From contig NZ_CP036524.1 of assembly GCF_008281175.1 (NCBI RefSeq), forward strand, positions 1,488,001 through 1,552,000: a stretch of 64,000 nucleotides of DNA, read 5' to 3'. Of this stretch, positions 9,311 to 18,438 are shown piece by piece; positions within the stretch are counted from its first letter, which is position 1, and every line of letters starts with the position of its first letter. Under the pieces are notes generated by a model. The model did no database searches and had not been told where the DNA came from. It saw only the letters and a program-made list of their open reading frames with translations. The stretch comes from [Clostridium] hylemonae DSM 15053. GTDB lineage: Bacteria; Bacillota; Clostridia; Lachnospirales; Lachnospiraceae. Both the position numbers and the translations under genes were made by a program.

Positions 9311-10978
9311 ATGGATAAAGAAATGTACAGCGTACAGATAGGGGAGGAAATAAAGCGTTATGAGCGCGGAACTACATATGAACGGATCGCTCAGGAATAT
9401 CAGAAAGATTATCCTTATGATATCGTGCTCGTATTCGTGAACGGACGGCTTCAGGAACTGTATAAGACGCTGAACTCCGACGCTGTGATAAGCTTTGTGA
9501 CAACGGCTGACAATATCGGCCACAAGACGTACAAGAGAAGTATGAGCCTGATGCTTGTAAAAGCTGTCTATGACGTGGCCAACCACGAGGCGATCGACAA
9601 GGTCCGGATCCACTATGCGGTGAGTAAGGGCTATTACTGCACGATAGAGGGAGACATTGAACTAAATGAAGAGTTCCTTGATAAAGTAGAGGCACGTATG
9701 TACGAGATGGTCGAGATGAATATGCCCATTCAGAAGAGAAGTATCCATACGGACGACGCTGTAGCGCTCTTCCGCCAGCACGGGATGCGGGATAAGGAGC
9801 GTCTGTTTGAATACCGGAGAGTGTCAAAGGTCAATATATACAGCATGAATGAATTTGAAGATTATTATTACGGATACATGGTGCCGAGCGCCGGGTATCT
9901 GAAATATTTTAAACTGTACCTGTATGACGAGGGCTTTGTCATCCAGATGCCGGTGGAAGAGGCGCCGGATATCGTCCCTCCTTTTGAGCCTCAGAACAAG
10001 CTGTTCCAGGTGCTGAAGGAATCTACAAAGTGGGGGGATATACAGGGAATAGAGACGGTAGGAGCATTGAATGACAAGATAACCAAAAGCGACGTTCGTG
10101 AAGTGGTGCTTGTGCAGGAGGCCATGCAGGAAAAGAAGATCGCGGAGATCGCATCCGAGATCGCAGGCCGCCCGGAAATAAAGTTTGTACTTATCGCCGG
10201 TCCGTCCTCTTCCGGAAAGACGACATTTTCCCACAGGCTCTCGATCCAGCTTCGTGCAAATGGACTCGTGCCCCATCCGATAGCTGTGGACAATTATTTT
10301 GTGGAACGGGAGAACAATCCGAAGGACGCGGACGGGAATTATGATTTTGAATGTCTTGAGGCTGTGGACGTAGAGCTGTTTAACAGACAGCTCCGGCAGC
10401 TGACAGAAGGAAAAGAAGTGATCATCCCCAACTTTAACTTCGTGACAGGACACAAAGAGTATACGAACAAACCGAAGAAGCTCGGCGCAAACGACGTGCT
10501 CGTGATAGAAGGGATCCACTGTCTGAATCCGAAGCTTACCGAACAGCTGGCAGATGAGAACAAGTATAAGATATACATCAGCGGCCTGACCCAGCTTAAT
10601 ATCGATGAGCATAACCGGATCCCGACCACAGACGGAAGACTCATACGGAGGATCGTGCGTGACGCAAGAACGCGCGGATCGTCCGCCCGAAGGACGATCA
10701 GTATGTGGCCGTCCGTGAGAAGGGGAGAGGAACAGAATATATTTCCGTTCCAGGAAGAGGCAGACGTAATGTTCAACTCTGCCCTCATCTACGAGCTGGC
10801 CGTCCTGAAGCCGTATGTAGAGGCGCTTCTGTTTGGCATTGAGAAAGACTGCGTGGAATATATAGAGGCAAAAAGACTTTTGAAATTTCTCGATTATTTT
10901 GTCGGGATCGGAAGTGAATATGTGCCGACAAACTCTCTGCTGAGAGAATTTATCGGCGGCGGCTGCTTTAACCTGTAA
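9311..10978 (+). CDS. Uridine kinase-like nucleoside kinase with N-terminal TGS/ThrRS-like part
   Basis: The 555-residue protein has two halves. The first about 270 residues resemble the TGS and second additional domains of threonyl-tRNA synthetase. The second half is a phosphoribulokinase/uridine kinase domain with a P-loop near residue 296 (AGPSSSGKTTFSHRL), the substrate motif PIAVDNYFVERENNP, and a Walker B-like VLVIEGIHCLNP. Proteins of this long type are widespread in Clostridia and are usually annotated as nucleoside or uridine kinases; the substrate is not proven. The ATG has GAGGAGGAAG before it. It converges with the RluA gene, with about 30 bases between the stops. Confidence 0.85.
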   Translation: MDKEMYSVQIGEEIKRYERGTTYERIAQEYQKDYPYDIVLVFVNGRLQELYKTLNSDAVISFVTTADNIGHKTYKRSMSLMLVKAVYDVANHEAIDKVRIHYAVSKGYYCTIEGDIELNEEFLDKVEARMYEMVEMNMPIQKRSIHTDDAVALFRQHGMRDKERLFEYRRVSKVNIYSMNEFEDYYYGYMVPSAGYLKYFKLYLYDEGFVIQMPVEEAPDIVPPFEPQNKLFQVLKESTKWGDIQGIETVGALNDKITKSDVREVVLVQEAMQEKKIAEIASEIAGRPEIKFVLIAGPSSSGKTTFSHRLSIQLRANGLVPHPIAVDNYFVERENNPKDADGNYDFECLEAVDVELFNRQLRQLTEGKEVIIPNFNFVTGHKEYTNKPKKLGANDVLVIEGIHCLNPKLTEQLADENKYKIYISGLTQLNIDEHNRIPTTDGRLIRRIVRDARTRGSSARRTISMWPSVRRGEEQNIFPFQEEADVMFNSALIYELAVLKPYVEALLFGIEKDCVEYIEAKRLLKFLDYFVGIGSEYVPTNSLLREFIGGGCFNL

Positions 10979-11008
10979 GGAACGTAACGCGGGGCGGCAG
11001 AAGGATGG

Positions 11009-11884
11009 TCACAGTCTCATATCATCCGGCAGGGGGGACTCAAAGTCCATAAGTCTACCCGTGACCGGGTGCGGGAAAGTAAGCCGGCAGGAGTGAAGCG
11101 CCTGCCGGCTTATTATCGTATAGTCCGGGTGATAGAGAAAGTCGCCCGGGAGCGGATGGCCGATATGCTTCAGATGGACGCGGATCTGGTGCGTGCGCCC
11201 GGTATCAAGCGTGACGGACAGGAGGGAATACCCTTTCCGGTAGTCCAGCCGTCTGTAATGTGTGCAGGCATATTCACCGTTTGTTTCATCTACGCACCGT
11301 TCGATCGTGGAGCGGGAACGGCGGGCGATGGGGGCGGTGATCGTGCCCTCAGAAGGGGTCAGCCCCTCTGCCAGCGCCAGGTATTCCCGGTGGATGCGCC
11401 GCTCTTTGATCATGGCATACAGTATGGAAGCGCTGAGCATGTGCTTTGCGACGATGAGCAGTCCGCTCGTATTCTTGTCCAGGCGGTTGATGCAGCGGTA
11501 GGTAAAGGGGATGCCCCGGCGGCTGTAATAACAGACAAGGGCGTTGGCCAGTGTGTTGTCATGATTGCCCTGGGACGGCTGGGTCGGCATGCCTGCAGGT
11601 TTGTCAATGACGAGCAGGTCTTCATCTTCATAAATGATATGCAGGGGAAGGGAAACCGGCGCAATGCCGGCGGAGCCTTCCTTTTCCTCTATCGTGACCG
11701 TCAATCTGTCGCCGCATCTCAGCTTGTCACAGGTCCTGGCCCACGCGCCGCCGCGGCAGATTCCGTCCGGAGTGTGCTTCAGGTGGGTGATGACAGTATG
11801 AGAATATCCCCGGCTTTTCAGAAAGCCGAGGATATCCGTTCCGTCATATTCTTTTGGAATGCAGTAGTCAAGGATCCGTTTCAT
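11009..11884 (-). CDS. RluA-family 23S rRNA/tRNA pseudouridine synthase
   Basis: The 291-residue protein has an S4-like N-terminal segment and the RluA catalytic motif NRLDKNTSGLLIVAKH, whose aspartate attacks the uridine. GRTHQIRVHLKHIGHPLPGD is the second family signature. It converts specific uridines to pseudouridine; the exact target cannot be read from sequence. It lies 13 bases after potCD on the same strand and is probably the last gene of the polyamine transporter operon. Confidence 0.92.
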   Translation of the reverse strand: MKRILDYCIPKEYDGTDILGFLKSRGYSHTVITHLKHTPDGICRGGAWARTCDKLRCGDRLTVTIEEKEGSAGIAPVSLPLHIIYEDEDLLVIDKPAGMPTQPSQGNHDNTLANALVCYYSRRGIPFTYRCINRLDKNTSGLLIVAKHMLSASILYAMIKERRIHREYLALAEGLTPSEGTITAPIARRSRSTIERCVDETNGEYACTHYRRLDYRKGYSLLSVTLDTGRTHQIRVHLKHIGHPLPGDFLYHPDYTIISRQALHSCRLTFPHPVTGRLMDFESPLPDDMRL

Positions 11885-11897
11885 AGTGCACCTCTTG

Positions 11898-13781
11898 TCA
11901 CTTGGATTTTACTTCGCGCCACAGTTCATTGTATATGGCATCGTTTTCATCACCAAGGAACCGGAACGTCTCACACCGCTCCAGGTCTTTTTCGGGGGGA
12001 AAGGCTATCGGGTTGTCCCGGAGCGCTTCGTCCTCGATCAGGGCGCGCCCGCCCACATTAGGGGTGGAGTAGGTGATATAATCGAAGTTCATTTTGGCGA
12101 TGTCCGGCCGGCACAGGAAATTGATGAACTTTTCGGCATTTTCCTTGTGCTTTGCATTTTTCGGGATGACCCAGGAATCGATCCAGACGTTGGAGCCTTC
12201 TTTTGGAATTACATATTCCAGATCCGGGTTTTCCCACTGCGTGTATATGGCTTCCCCGGAATAGATAACCCCGATGGCCGCCTCATTGCCGATCATCTTA
12301 TCGCGCACCTGGTCTATGACATAGGCCTGCACGAGCGGCTTTTGCTCGATCAGCAGCTTTTTGGCTGCCTCCAGCTCATCCAGATCCGTGGAATTTAACG
12401 AGTAGCCGAGATATTTCAGTGTGATCCCGAAGGCGTCACGGACGCTGTCCTGCATCAGTATACTGTCTTTGTATGTTTCATCCCACAGCACGCTCCAGCT
12501 GTCGATCGGTTCATCGACCATCTTCTTATTGTACAGAATGCCGACGGTGCCCCACGTGTAGGGGACGGAATATTTGTTTTCAGGGTCAAACTGGCGGGAC
12601 ATGTCCATATACGTATCCCCGATTTCTTTTATATTGGGGACATTGTCAAAATTGATCTCTGCCAGCAGGTCGTTTTCAAGCATACGCTGTATCATATAGT
12701 CCGAAGGGCAGACTACATCGTAGGCGATCGCGCCGGACTGTATCTTCGGATACATGATCTCGTTTGTCTCATATTCTTCATATACGACATCAATGCCCGT
12801 CTCTTCCTCAAATATGGTAATCGCATCAGGGTCCAGATATTCCCCCCAGTTGTAGACGATAACCTGATCAGCGCCGCCCGTATCCGCCCTGGAACCGTAG
12901 AAAACGCCGCCTACGATCACGACGGCCGCCATCATGACCGGCACAACCTTGCGGAAAAGGAAACGGCTTATCTTATGCCTGCGCCGCGGTTTTTCGGGTA
13001 TCCGCCCGCGCACCTGCTTCTCCTCGGGCGCTATATTTACGAGGACGAGCAGGAGAAGTACGGTGACAAACATGATGGTGGACAGGGCGTACATCTCCGG
13101 TTTGATCCCCTTGCGCACTTCACTGTATATTTTGGTAGACAGGGTGTCCACGCCCGGTCCCTTTGTAAAATGTGTGATGATGAAATCATCCAGCGACATT
13201 GTGAAGGCCAGGAGAAATCCGGAGGACACTCCCGGAAGGATATCTGGAAAAACGACTTTAAAAAACGCATGGACAGGGGACGCGCCCAGATCCAGCGCCG
13301 CTTCATAGGTGCTCTTATTCGTCTGCTTCAGCTTCGGGGTGACGCTCAATATGACATACGGGATATTGAACGTTATATGGGCAAATAAAATCGTTGAAAA
13401 GCCGAGGGAGAAGCGGAACGCGATGAACAGAAGCATAAGGGAGATACCAGTCACGATATCCGCGTTCAGCATCGGTATGTTCGTGACCCCCATCATAAAT
13501 GTACGGAACTTACTTCTGAGCGCCTGTATCCCGATCGCCGCGGCTGTTCCGATAACCGTTGCGATCAGAGCGGAGAGCAGGGCGATGATGAGCGTCGTAT
13601 ATAAGGCGTTCATGATCTGTTCATTGCGAAACAGTTCCACATACCATTTTGTTGTAAATCCTCCCCATTTCGAGCGGGACTTGGACGCATTGAAGGAAAG
13701 TATCATCAAGGTCACGATCGGCGCATAGAGAAGGATGAGGATCAAGGTGAGATAGACTCTCTGTAATACACTTTTCATCAA
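11898..13781 (-). CDS. potCD: Spermidine/putrescine ABC permease fused to its binding protein (PotC-PotD)
   Basis: The 627-residue protein is a natural fusion. Residues 1 to about 265 are a six-helix ABC permease of the PotC type, with the EAA loop EAALDLGASPVHAFFKVVFP. A hydrophobic segment near residue 285 (VPVMMAAVVIVGGVFYG) then leads to a full polyamine-binding protein of the PotD type, starting at VIVYNWGEYLDPDAI. The binding domain would therefore be tethered outside the membrane to the permease instead of being a separate lipoprotein. Such fusions are known in Firmicutes. Its start overlaps the end of potB by four bases. The operon encodes all four functions in three genes. Confidence 0.93.
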   Translation of the reverse strand: MMKSVLQRVYLTLILILLYAPIVTLMILSFNASKSRSKWGGFTTKWYVELFRNEQIMNALYTTLIIALLSALIATVIGTAAAIGIQALRSKFRTFMMGVTNIPMLNADIVTGISLMLLFIAFRFSLGFSTILFAHITFNIPYVILSVTPKLKQTNKSTYEAALDLGASPVHAFFKVVFPDILPGVSSGFLLAFTMSLDDFIITHFTKGPGVDTLSTKIYSEVRKGIKPEMYALSTIMFVTVLLLLVLVNIAPEEKQVRGRIPEKPRRRHKISRFLFRKVVPVMMAAVVIVGGVFYGSRADTGGADQVIVYNWGEYLDPDAITIFEEETGIDVVYEEYETNEIMYPKIQSGAIAYDVVCPSDYMIQRMLENDLLAEINFDNVPNIKEIGDTYMDMSRQFDPENKYSVPYTWGTVGILYNKKMVDEPIDSWSVLWDETYKDSILMQDSVRDAFGITLKYLGYSLNSTDLDELEAAKKLLIEQKPLVQAYVIDQVRDKMIGNEAAIGVIYSGEAIYTQWENPDLEYVIPKEGSNVWIDSWVIPKNAKHKENAEKFINFLCRPDIAKMNFDYITYSTPNVGGRALIEDEALRDNPIAFPPEKDLERCETFRFLGDENDAIYNELWREVKSK

Positions 13782-14608
13782 AACGCAGTTCCCTCCCCGT
13801 CTTTGTCATATTTGGCGATGAGCGCCATGCTTATGATAATAAATACCATCAGTACGAGTGAAAGCCCGGAACCGACGTGCCAGTTGCTTCCCTGCTTGAA
13901 CTCCTGCTCGATGACGTTGCCGATCAGCAGTATCTTGCTCCCTCCGAGCAGGTCGGAGATGACGAAGGTAGTGAGCGCCGGGACAAACACCATGGTGACT
14001 CCGCTGATGATGCCCGGGACGCTGAGGGGTAGTATGATGCGCAGAAACGTCTGCACGTTGTTGGCGCCAAGGTCCCGTGCGGCGGCAATGATATCCTTGT
14101 CGATCTTCGACAGTACGTTATAGATCGGCAGCACCATAAACGGCAGAAAATTATACACCATGCCGAGCACAATGGCATAAGGCGTATTGATGATATCCAG
14201 CGACGGAAGGTGCAGGAATTCGAGGACAACGTTGATAATGCCGTTCTTTTCCAGCAGATTCTGCCATGCCAGTGTCCGCAGAAGGAAGTTCATCCACATG
14301 GGAAGGATGAAGATGAGTACGATAAAGCTTTGCTGGTTCACGCCGAGATTCGTAAGGATCATGGAGAGCGGGTAGGCGAGTATAAGGCAGAAGACCGTGC
14401 TGATAAAGGAGAGCAGCAGAGCCAGCCCGAGCGCTTTTAAGTTCTCCGGCGTTGTTATCCTGGCGATATTCAGCAGAGTAAAGCCCCCGTTTTTGTCCGT
14501 GAGACCATAGTACAGGATCATGAGCAGGGGAATGATGATGAAGGCTGCACACCAGAACATGTACGGTCCTGCCAGCAGCTGTTTCATTTTCTTGTGTTTA
14601 TTCTTCAA
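13778..14608 (-). CDS. potB: Spermidine/putrescine ABC permease PotB
   Basis: The 276-residue integral membrane protein has about six helices and the EAA-type ATPase contact loop [20 protein letters not shown]. The N-terminal [22 protein letters not shown] is a typical first helix of the PotB family. It pairs with the permease half of PotCD to form the transmembrane channel. Its start overlaps the end of potA by 11 bases and its end overlaps potCD, so the three are translationally coupled. Confidence 0.93.
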   Translation of the reverse strand: MKNKHKKMKQLLAGPYMFWCAAFIIIPLLMILYYGLTDKNGGFTLLNIARITTPENLKALGLALLLSFISTVFCLILAYPLSMILTNLGVNQQSFIVLIFILPMWMNFLLRTLAWQNLLEKNGIINVVLEFLHLPSLDIINTPYAIVLGMVYNFLPFMVLPIYNVLSKIDKDIIAAARDLGANNVQTFLRIILPLSVPGIISGVTMVFVPALTTFVISDLLGGSKILLIGNVIEQEFKQGSNWHVGSGLSLVLMVFIIISMALIAKYDKDGEGTAF

Positions 14609-15671
14609 TGGTTACCGCCTCCGCATCTTCAGATTCTGGTTTTTTCATTATCTGTATATCAAAAGGGTCCACCTGGATTCCTACCTCAGTGCCGACAGGA
14701 ACCATGTCCGTACTGTGCACGAGCCATTCAAAATTGTTGGCCGTTACCTCCATCTCATAATGGACTCCCTTGAAGATAAGATGCGTCACGACACCTTCGA
14801 TAATACCGTCTTCCGGCTTTACAAGGTCAATATCTTCAGGACGGATGACGGCATCCACCGGTTTGTTTTTTCCGAAACCGATATCCACGCACGGGAAGTT
14901 TGCGCCGAGTATTTTTACGAGCTTATCCTGGACCATTGTGGCGGGGAGAATATTGCTCTCTCCGATAAAGTCGGCCACAAAGGCGTTCTTAGGCTCGTTG
15001 TATATGTCCTCAGGCGTACCGATCTGCTGTATATATCCCTGGTTCATGACGACGATAGTGTCGGACATGGTCAGCGCCTCCTCCTGGTCATGTGTGACAT
15101 ATACAAAAGTGATGCCGAGCTCATTTTTCAGCCGGATCAGTTCATACTGCATATCCTGGCGCAGCTTTAGGTCGAGCGCGCCGAGCGGTTCGTCGAGAAG
15201 GAGCACTTTCGGCTCATTTACGATGGCCCGTGCGATGGCGATCCGCTGCTGCTGGCCGCCGCTTAAGGAGTCAGGCGTGCGGTCCTCAAAGCCTTCCAGA
15301 TTGACTAGCTTCAGAGCGTAGCGGATCTTATCATTGATATAAGACCTGGTCTTTCCTTTGATCTTCAGGCCGAACGCAATATTTTCTGCGATCGTCATAT
15401 TGGTAAACAGGGCATATTTCTGAAATACGGTGTTCAGCTGGCGTTTGTTCGGCGCAAGGTCCGTAATATTCTTTCCGTCAAAAATAACCTTCCCGGTGTC
15501 GGGAGACTCAAACCCTCCGATGATCCTAAGCAGAGTAGTCTTGCCGCAGCCGCTCGGACCGAGCAGTGTCAGAAATTCATTTTCCCTTATATACAGGTTC
15601 AGGTCATCGAGTACAAGGTTATCCCCGAAAGATTTTGAGACATTTACAATATCAATTAATTTGTTAGACAT
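14598..15671 (-). CDS. potA: Spermidine/putrescine ABC ATPase PotA
   Basis: The 357-residue protein has Walker [11 protein letters not shown]-loop YALFTNMTI, signature LSGGQQQR and Walker [13 protein letters not shown], followed by a C-terminal TOBE-type regulatory domain. It hydrolyses ATP to drive polyamine uptake. GGAGG precedes the start. It begins 23 bases after the regulator gene on the same strand, so the regulator and transporter are probably one transcript. Confidence 0.95.
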   Translation of the reverse strand: MSNKLIDIVNVSKSFGDNLVLDDLNLYIRENEFLTLLGPSGCGKTTLLRIIGGFESPDTGKVIFDGKNITDLAPNKRQLNTVFQKYALFTNMTIAENIAFGLKIKGKTRSYINDKIRYALKLVNLEGFEDRTPDSLSGGQQQRIAIARAIVNEPKVLLLDEPLGALDLKLRQDMQYELIRLKNELGITFVYVTHDQEEALTMSDTIVVMNQGYIQQIGTPEDIYNEPKNAFVADFIGESNILPATMVQDKLVKILGANFPCVDIGFGKNKPVDAVIRPEDIDLVKPEDGIIEGVVTHLIFKGVHYEMEVTANNFEWLVHSTDMVPVGTEVGIQVDPFDIQIMKKPESEDAEAVTIEE

Positions 15672-15693
15672 AGTTTCCTCCTGGTTTGTATAT

Positions 15694-16233
15694 TTAAAAG
15701 CTGGGCGGGGTGCTTACCCATATGATGACTGCCCCTGTCGTTCTGCTTCCTTCTATATAATGCTCAGAGTGCGGGGTAAAATAAAATGCCTCCCCCTTTT
15801 TGGCGCCGTACACTTTCTTGCCGACATGGATCTTAATGCTCCCCTTCAGTACATAACCGAATTCCTCGCCCTCGTGGGGAACATCCAGATACGTGGAACC
15901 GCCCGGTTCAAGTGTAAGCCGGATAGGTTCCATCATATTTTTCTGTGCATTGGGGATGATCCATTCCGTCTTGTTCTTAAGGTCGGTATCTATCTTTTCA
16001 AAATAATCTTCATCGTGGAAGACGATCTGTTCTTCCGGGTCCTCGCTGAAGAATTCATTGATCGTCGTACCGAGCACCTGCAGCAGATCTACGAGCGTGG
16101 CGATGGAAGGTGACGTAAGATCCCTCTCAAGCTGTGAGATAAATCCTTTAGAAAGCTCGGCCCGGTCCGCCAGCTCTTCCTGTGTAAGGTCCTTGGCGAT
16201 ACGCAGTTCTTTCAGTTTTTTTCCGATATCCAT
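15694..16233 (-). CDS. XRE-family regulator with C-terminal cupin domain
   Basis: The 179-residue protein has an N-terminal helix-turn-helix ([20 protein letters not shown] then [15 protein letters not shown]) and a C-terminal cupin ([32 protein letters not shown]). This layout is that of PuuR-like regulators that often control polyamine genes. Heading the pot operon, it is probably its own regulator and senses a polyamine or related ligand in the cupin; that is inference. I chose the ATG at 16233, which has CGGAGG eight bases upstream. A longer frame to 16278 has no ribosome-binding site. Confidence 0.92.
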   Translation of the reverse strand: MDIGKKLKELRIAKDLTQEELADRAELSKGFISQLERDLTSPSIATLVDLLQVLGTTINEFFSEDPEEQIVFHDEDYFEKIDTDLKNKTEWIIPNAQKNMMEPIRLTLEPGGSTYLDVPHEGEEFGYVLKGSIKIHVGKKVYGAKKGEAFYFTPHSEHYIEGSRTTGAVIIWVSTPPSF

Positions 16234-16280
16234 AACGGTCCTCCGCGAAACTATGATTGTAAAAGTAAAAATAAACATAA

Positions 16281-16299
16281 AGTTTAGTATTTCTTAACT
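16281..16299. promoter_or_regulatory. Candidate operator of the XRE-cupin regulator
   Basis: AGTTTAG-tattt-CTTAACT is an inverted repeat with one mismatch. It lies a few bases downstream of the expected transcription start of the regulator/pot operon, a position where a repressor would block elongation. It is a short site, so chance is possible. Confidence 0.4.
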
Positions 16300-16313
16300 C
16301 ACATGCAAAATCT

Positions 16314-16341
16314 ATTATACTATATCTACCCGAAAGTTCAA
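16314..16341 (-). promoter_or_regulatory. Sigma-A promoter of the regulator-pot operon
   Basis: On the minus strand, TTGAAC (16341-16336) and TATAAT (16319-16314) are spaced by 16 bases. Transcription would start near 16307, giving a leader of about 75 bases before the regulator ATG. Confidence 0.65.
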
Positions 16342-16369
16342 CATTTTTTTGCATATTTGTGGGAATTTT

Positions 16370-16687
16370 GTTGGGGATTTTTGGGAGTTGGGGGTGGACG
16401 GCAGATGGTATGGATGCGCGCGGGTGTGGAAGGACGCTCCGGCAGGCGGGAAGCCGTAACTGCAGAGCGGACCGGAAAGCAGACAACCGAGCCTATTCGG
16501 AATGAAATCCTGAAAGGATTTCCTCCCTCAGAGGCTCTCGGGAATGTTATTTGAGATAACATTCCCGTGTCTGTTTCCGGCCCGCCCTGCAGCAACGTCT
16601 TCCACACCTGCCTCCGAACGCCCTCCCACACCCGCGCGCATCCATACCATCTGCCTGTTCATCGCCAAACATCCAAACATTCCCAAC
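16370..16687. repeat. Long palindromic unit A, copy 1 (possible structured RNA)
   Basis: A 318-base unit begins GTTGGGGA and ends TTCCCAAC. An outer stem pairs 16400-16419 with 16636-16655 over 20 perfect base pairs. An inner stem pairs CTGCAGAGCGGACCGG (16460-16475) with 16577-16592. The centre has three small hairpins: CCGA/TCGG, GAAATCC/GGATTTC, and GGGAATGTTAT/ATAACATTCCC. Copy 2 keeps the central hairpins almost unchanged but has different stem sequences that still pair. Confidence 0.85.
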
Positions 16688-16853
16688 GGGAAGGAATTCC
16701 TGGGGTGTCTCAATGGATAGACTTGTATCCTGGAAAGGATGAGGGGCGGTGAGCTTAGTATACAGCATTTCAATCTCAGCAGCTAAAAACGGTAGGGATA
16801 CAATTTAAATCTAAAATGCAAATCCATTGTGATCAGCCATGGGAATCTTACGT

Positions 16854-17160
16854 GTTGAAGGAATTTGAGTCATGTGAAGTGTCAGGCGGAGGAACGGCGG
16901 CAGGGAGCTGTGGGCGTTGGAGGGAGCTTTGTCAAGATGTTAGGGAAGAAGACACGGTAGGAACAGACCATAAACTGCACCACAAGTGCAGTTTATGAGA
17001 CAGCTGACACAGGAAATCATCCAGATTTCCTGTGGAATTCTGTCGGTGTCTGTTCCTACCGTGTCTTCTTTCCTTACAGCTTGCAAGCGCACCGACCGTC
17101 CTGCGGCTCCCTGCCGCCGTTCCTCCGCCGTACGTTGCAACCCTCCCAAATTCCTCCAAC
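16854..17160. repeat. Long palindromic unit B, copy 1 (possible structured RNA)
   Basis: A 307-base unit begins GTTGAAGGAATTT and ends AAATTCCTCCAAC. The outer stem pairs 16885-16904 with 17110-17129 over 20 perfect base pairs. A middle stem pairs GGTAGGAACAGA (16956-16967) with TCTGTTCCTACC (17049-17060). The core has hairpins TAAACTGCAC/GTGCAGTTTA and CAGGAAATC/GATTTCCTG. It ends 11 bases from the aroC stop codon. Confidence 0.85.
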
Positions 17161-17171
17161 AAAATTCCCCT

Positions 17172-18278
17172 CTATAATTCCCCGAGGTAGAATTTTTCTA
17201 ACGACTCCATCTTTGCGGACATGTTTGTCATGAGCAGATCGGCCAGTGTGACCGCGACCATGGATTCGATCACCACGACGGCGCGGGGGACGATCACGGG
17301 GTCGTGGCGGCCTGTGATGGTTATTTCCGTGTTGGCTCCTGTACAATCTACCGTCTTCTGAGGCTGGGCGATGGATGGCGTCGGCTTTATGGCTGCCCGC
17401 AGCAGGATCGTGCTGCCGTCGCTCATGCCTCCGAGGACCCCGCCGGAATGGTTTGTTTTTTTCGTTATATGTCCGTCAGAAGAGCGGAAGGCGTCGTTGT
17501 TTGTGCTGCCATTCGCGGCGGCAGCACGGAAGCCGTCTCCGATTTCCACACCTTTAACGGCGCCGACCGACATCACTGCTTTGGCAAGGCCCGCGTCCAG
17601 CTTGTCAAATACAGGTTCCCCTATGCCGGCAGGCATGCCGGTCACCGCACATTCAATGACTCCGCCTGAGGAATCCAGGTTTTTGATACATTGTTCCAGG
17701 TAGGCGGAAGCTTTGAAAGCATAATCGTTGTTTGGCATATACAGGGCATTTTCACGGATGCATTCATAATTATATTCAGATCTGGGCACAGTAATAGTAC
17801 CGATCGCGCTCGTGTAGGCTGTGACCTGTATACCAAGGCCTGCAAGCAGCCTGGAAGCGACAGCCCCGGCAGCGACTCTGCCGATCGTCTCGCGTCCGGA
17901 GGAACGCCCGCCTCCCCTGTGATCCCGGAAACCGTATTTGCAGTCAAATGTATAGTCTGCATGTCCCGGGCGGTAACAGTCTTTTATCTTGCCGTAATCC
18001 CGGGAACGCTGGTCCTGGTTCCTTATAAGAATAGAGACAGGTGTTCCGGTCGTCTTTCCCTCGAATACACCGGAAAGTATCTCCGCCTCGTCGGATTCCT
18101 GCCGCGCCGTCGTATATCTGCTCTGCCCCGGCCGTCTCCGGTCAAGAAATTCCTGGATATCTGTATTGGTAAGAGGGAGTCCTGCGGGACAGCCGTCGAT
18201 GACAACGCCGACAGCCGGACCGTGGGATTCTCCCCAGGTTGTGATCTTAAATAAAGTTCCATAAGTTGATCCTGCCAT
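17172..18278 (-). CDS. aroC: Chorismate synthase
   Basis: The 368-residue protein has the family signatures GESHGPAVGVVIDGCPAGL near the start, GTPVSILIRNQDQRSRDY, and HRGGGRSSGRETIGRVAAGA. It makes chorismate from EPSP with reduced FMN, the last step of the shared aromatic pathway. The ATG at 18278 has AAAGGAG upstream; a longer frame to 18332 has none. It stands alone here, divergent from the L,D-transpeptidase. The chorismate-using chorismate mutase/prephenate dehydratase gene lies far away at 59641. Confidence 0.97.
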   Translation of the reverse strand: MAGSTYGTLFKITTWGESHGPAVGVVIDGCPAGLPLTNTDIQEFLDRRRPGQSRYTTARQESDEAEILSGVFEGKTTGTPVSILIRNQDQRSRDYGKIKDCYRPGHADYTFDCKYGFRDHRGGGRSSGRETIGRVAAGAVASRLLAGLGIQVTAYTSAIGTITVPRSEYNYECIRENALYMPNNDYAFKASAYLEQCIKNLDSSGGVIECAVTGMPAGIGEPVFDKLDAGLAKAVMSVGAVKGVEIGDGFRAAAANGSTNNDAFRSSDGHITKKTNHSGGVLGGMSDGSTILLRAAIKPTPSIAQPQKTVDCTGANTEITITGRHDPVIVPRAVVVIESMVAVTLADLLMTNMSAKMESLEKFYLGEL

Positions 18279-18438
18279 GATTCGTCTCCTTTGTTGTGAA
18301 ATACATAATCCTATTATACCCGTAATCACCAAATCTTCAAGAATTCTTCAGCAATTTTTCACTAATTAGCACTGTACTTTTGACAGGCATCATATTATAA
18401 TAGATGCGTGTGAATATTTTAATGAGGAGTAGACGACT

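Larger units (their letters stand above)
16366..17164. repeat. Composite giant-hairpin element, copy 1
   Basis: This 800-bp stretch holds no convincing gene. It is bounded by an inverted end sequence TTTTGTTGG...CCAACAAAA and contains two long imperfect palindromes: unit A (16370-16687) and unit B (16854-17160), with a 166-base spacer. A second copy with the same order and spacing lies at 42712-43506. The right end stops about eight bases before the aroC stop codon. Reading frames found inside are by-products of the palindromes and have no ribosome-binding sites or recognisable domains. The short stretch between the regulator promoter and the element shows nothing else. Confidence 0.9.

Noticed and set aside
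11069-12061. A 330-codon plus-strand frame opposite the RluA gene
   Set aside because: It lies antisense to two clear genes, has no recognisable domain, and arises from codon bias on the other strand.
16366-17164. Composite element as a group II intron, retron or CRISPR-like array
   Set aside because: No reverse transcriptase, no regular short repeats with unique spacers, and no intron boundary motifs were seen. The paired stems and inverted ends do not match those classes.
16303-17177. Several reading frames of 60-97 codons on both strands inside the first composite element
   Set aside because: They mirror one another on the two strands because the element is palindromic, lack ribosome-binding sites, and are not kept as frames in the second copy.
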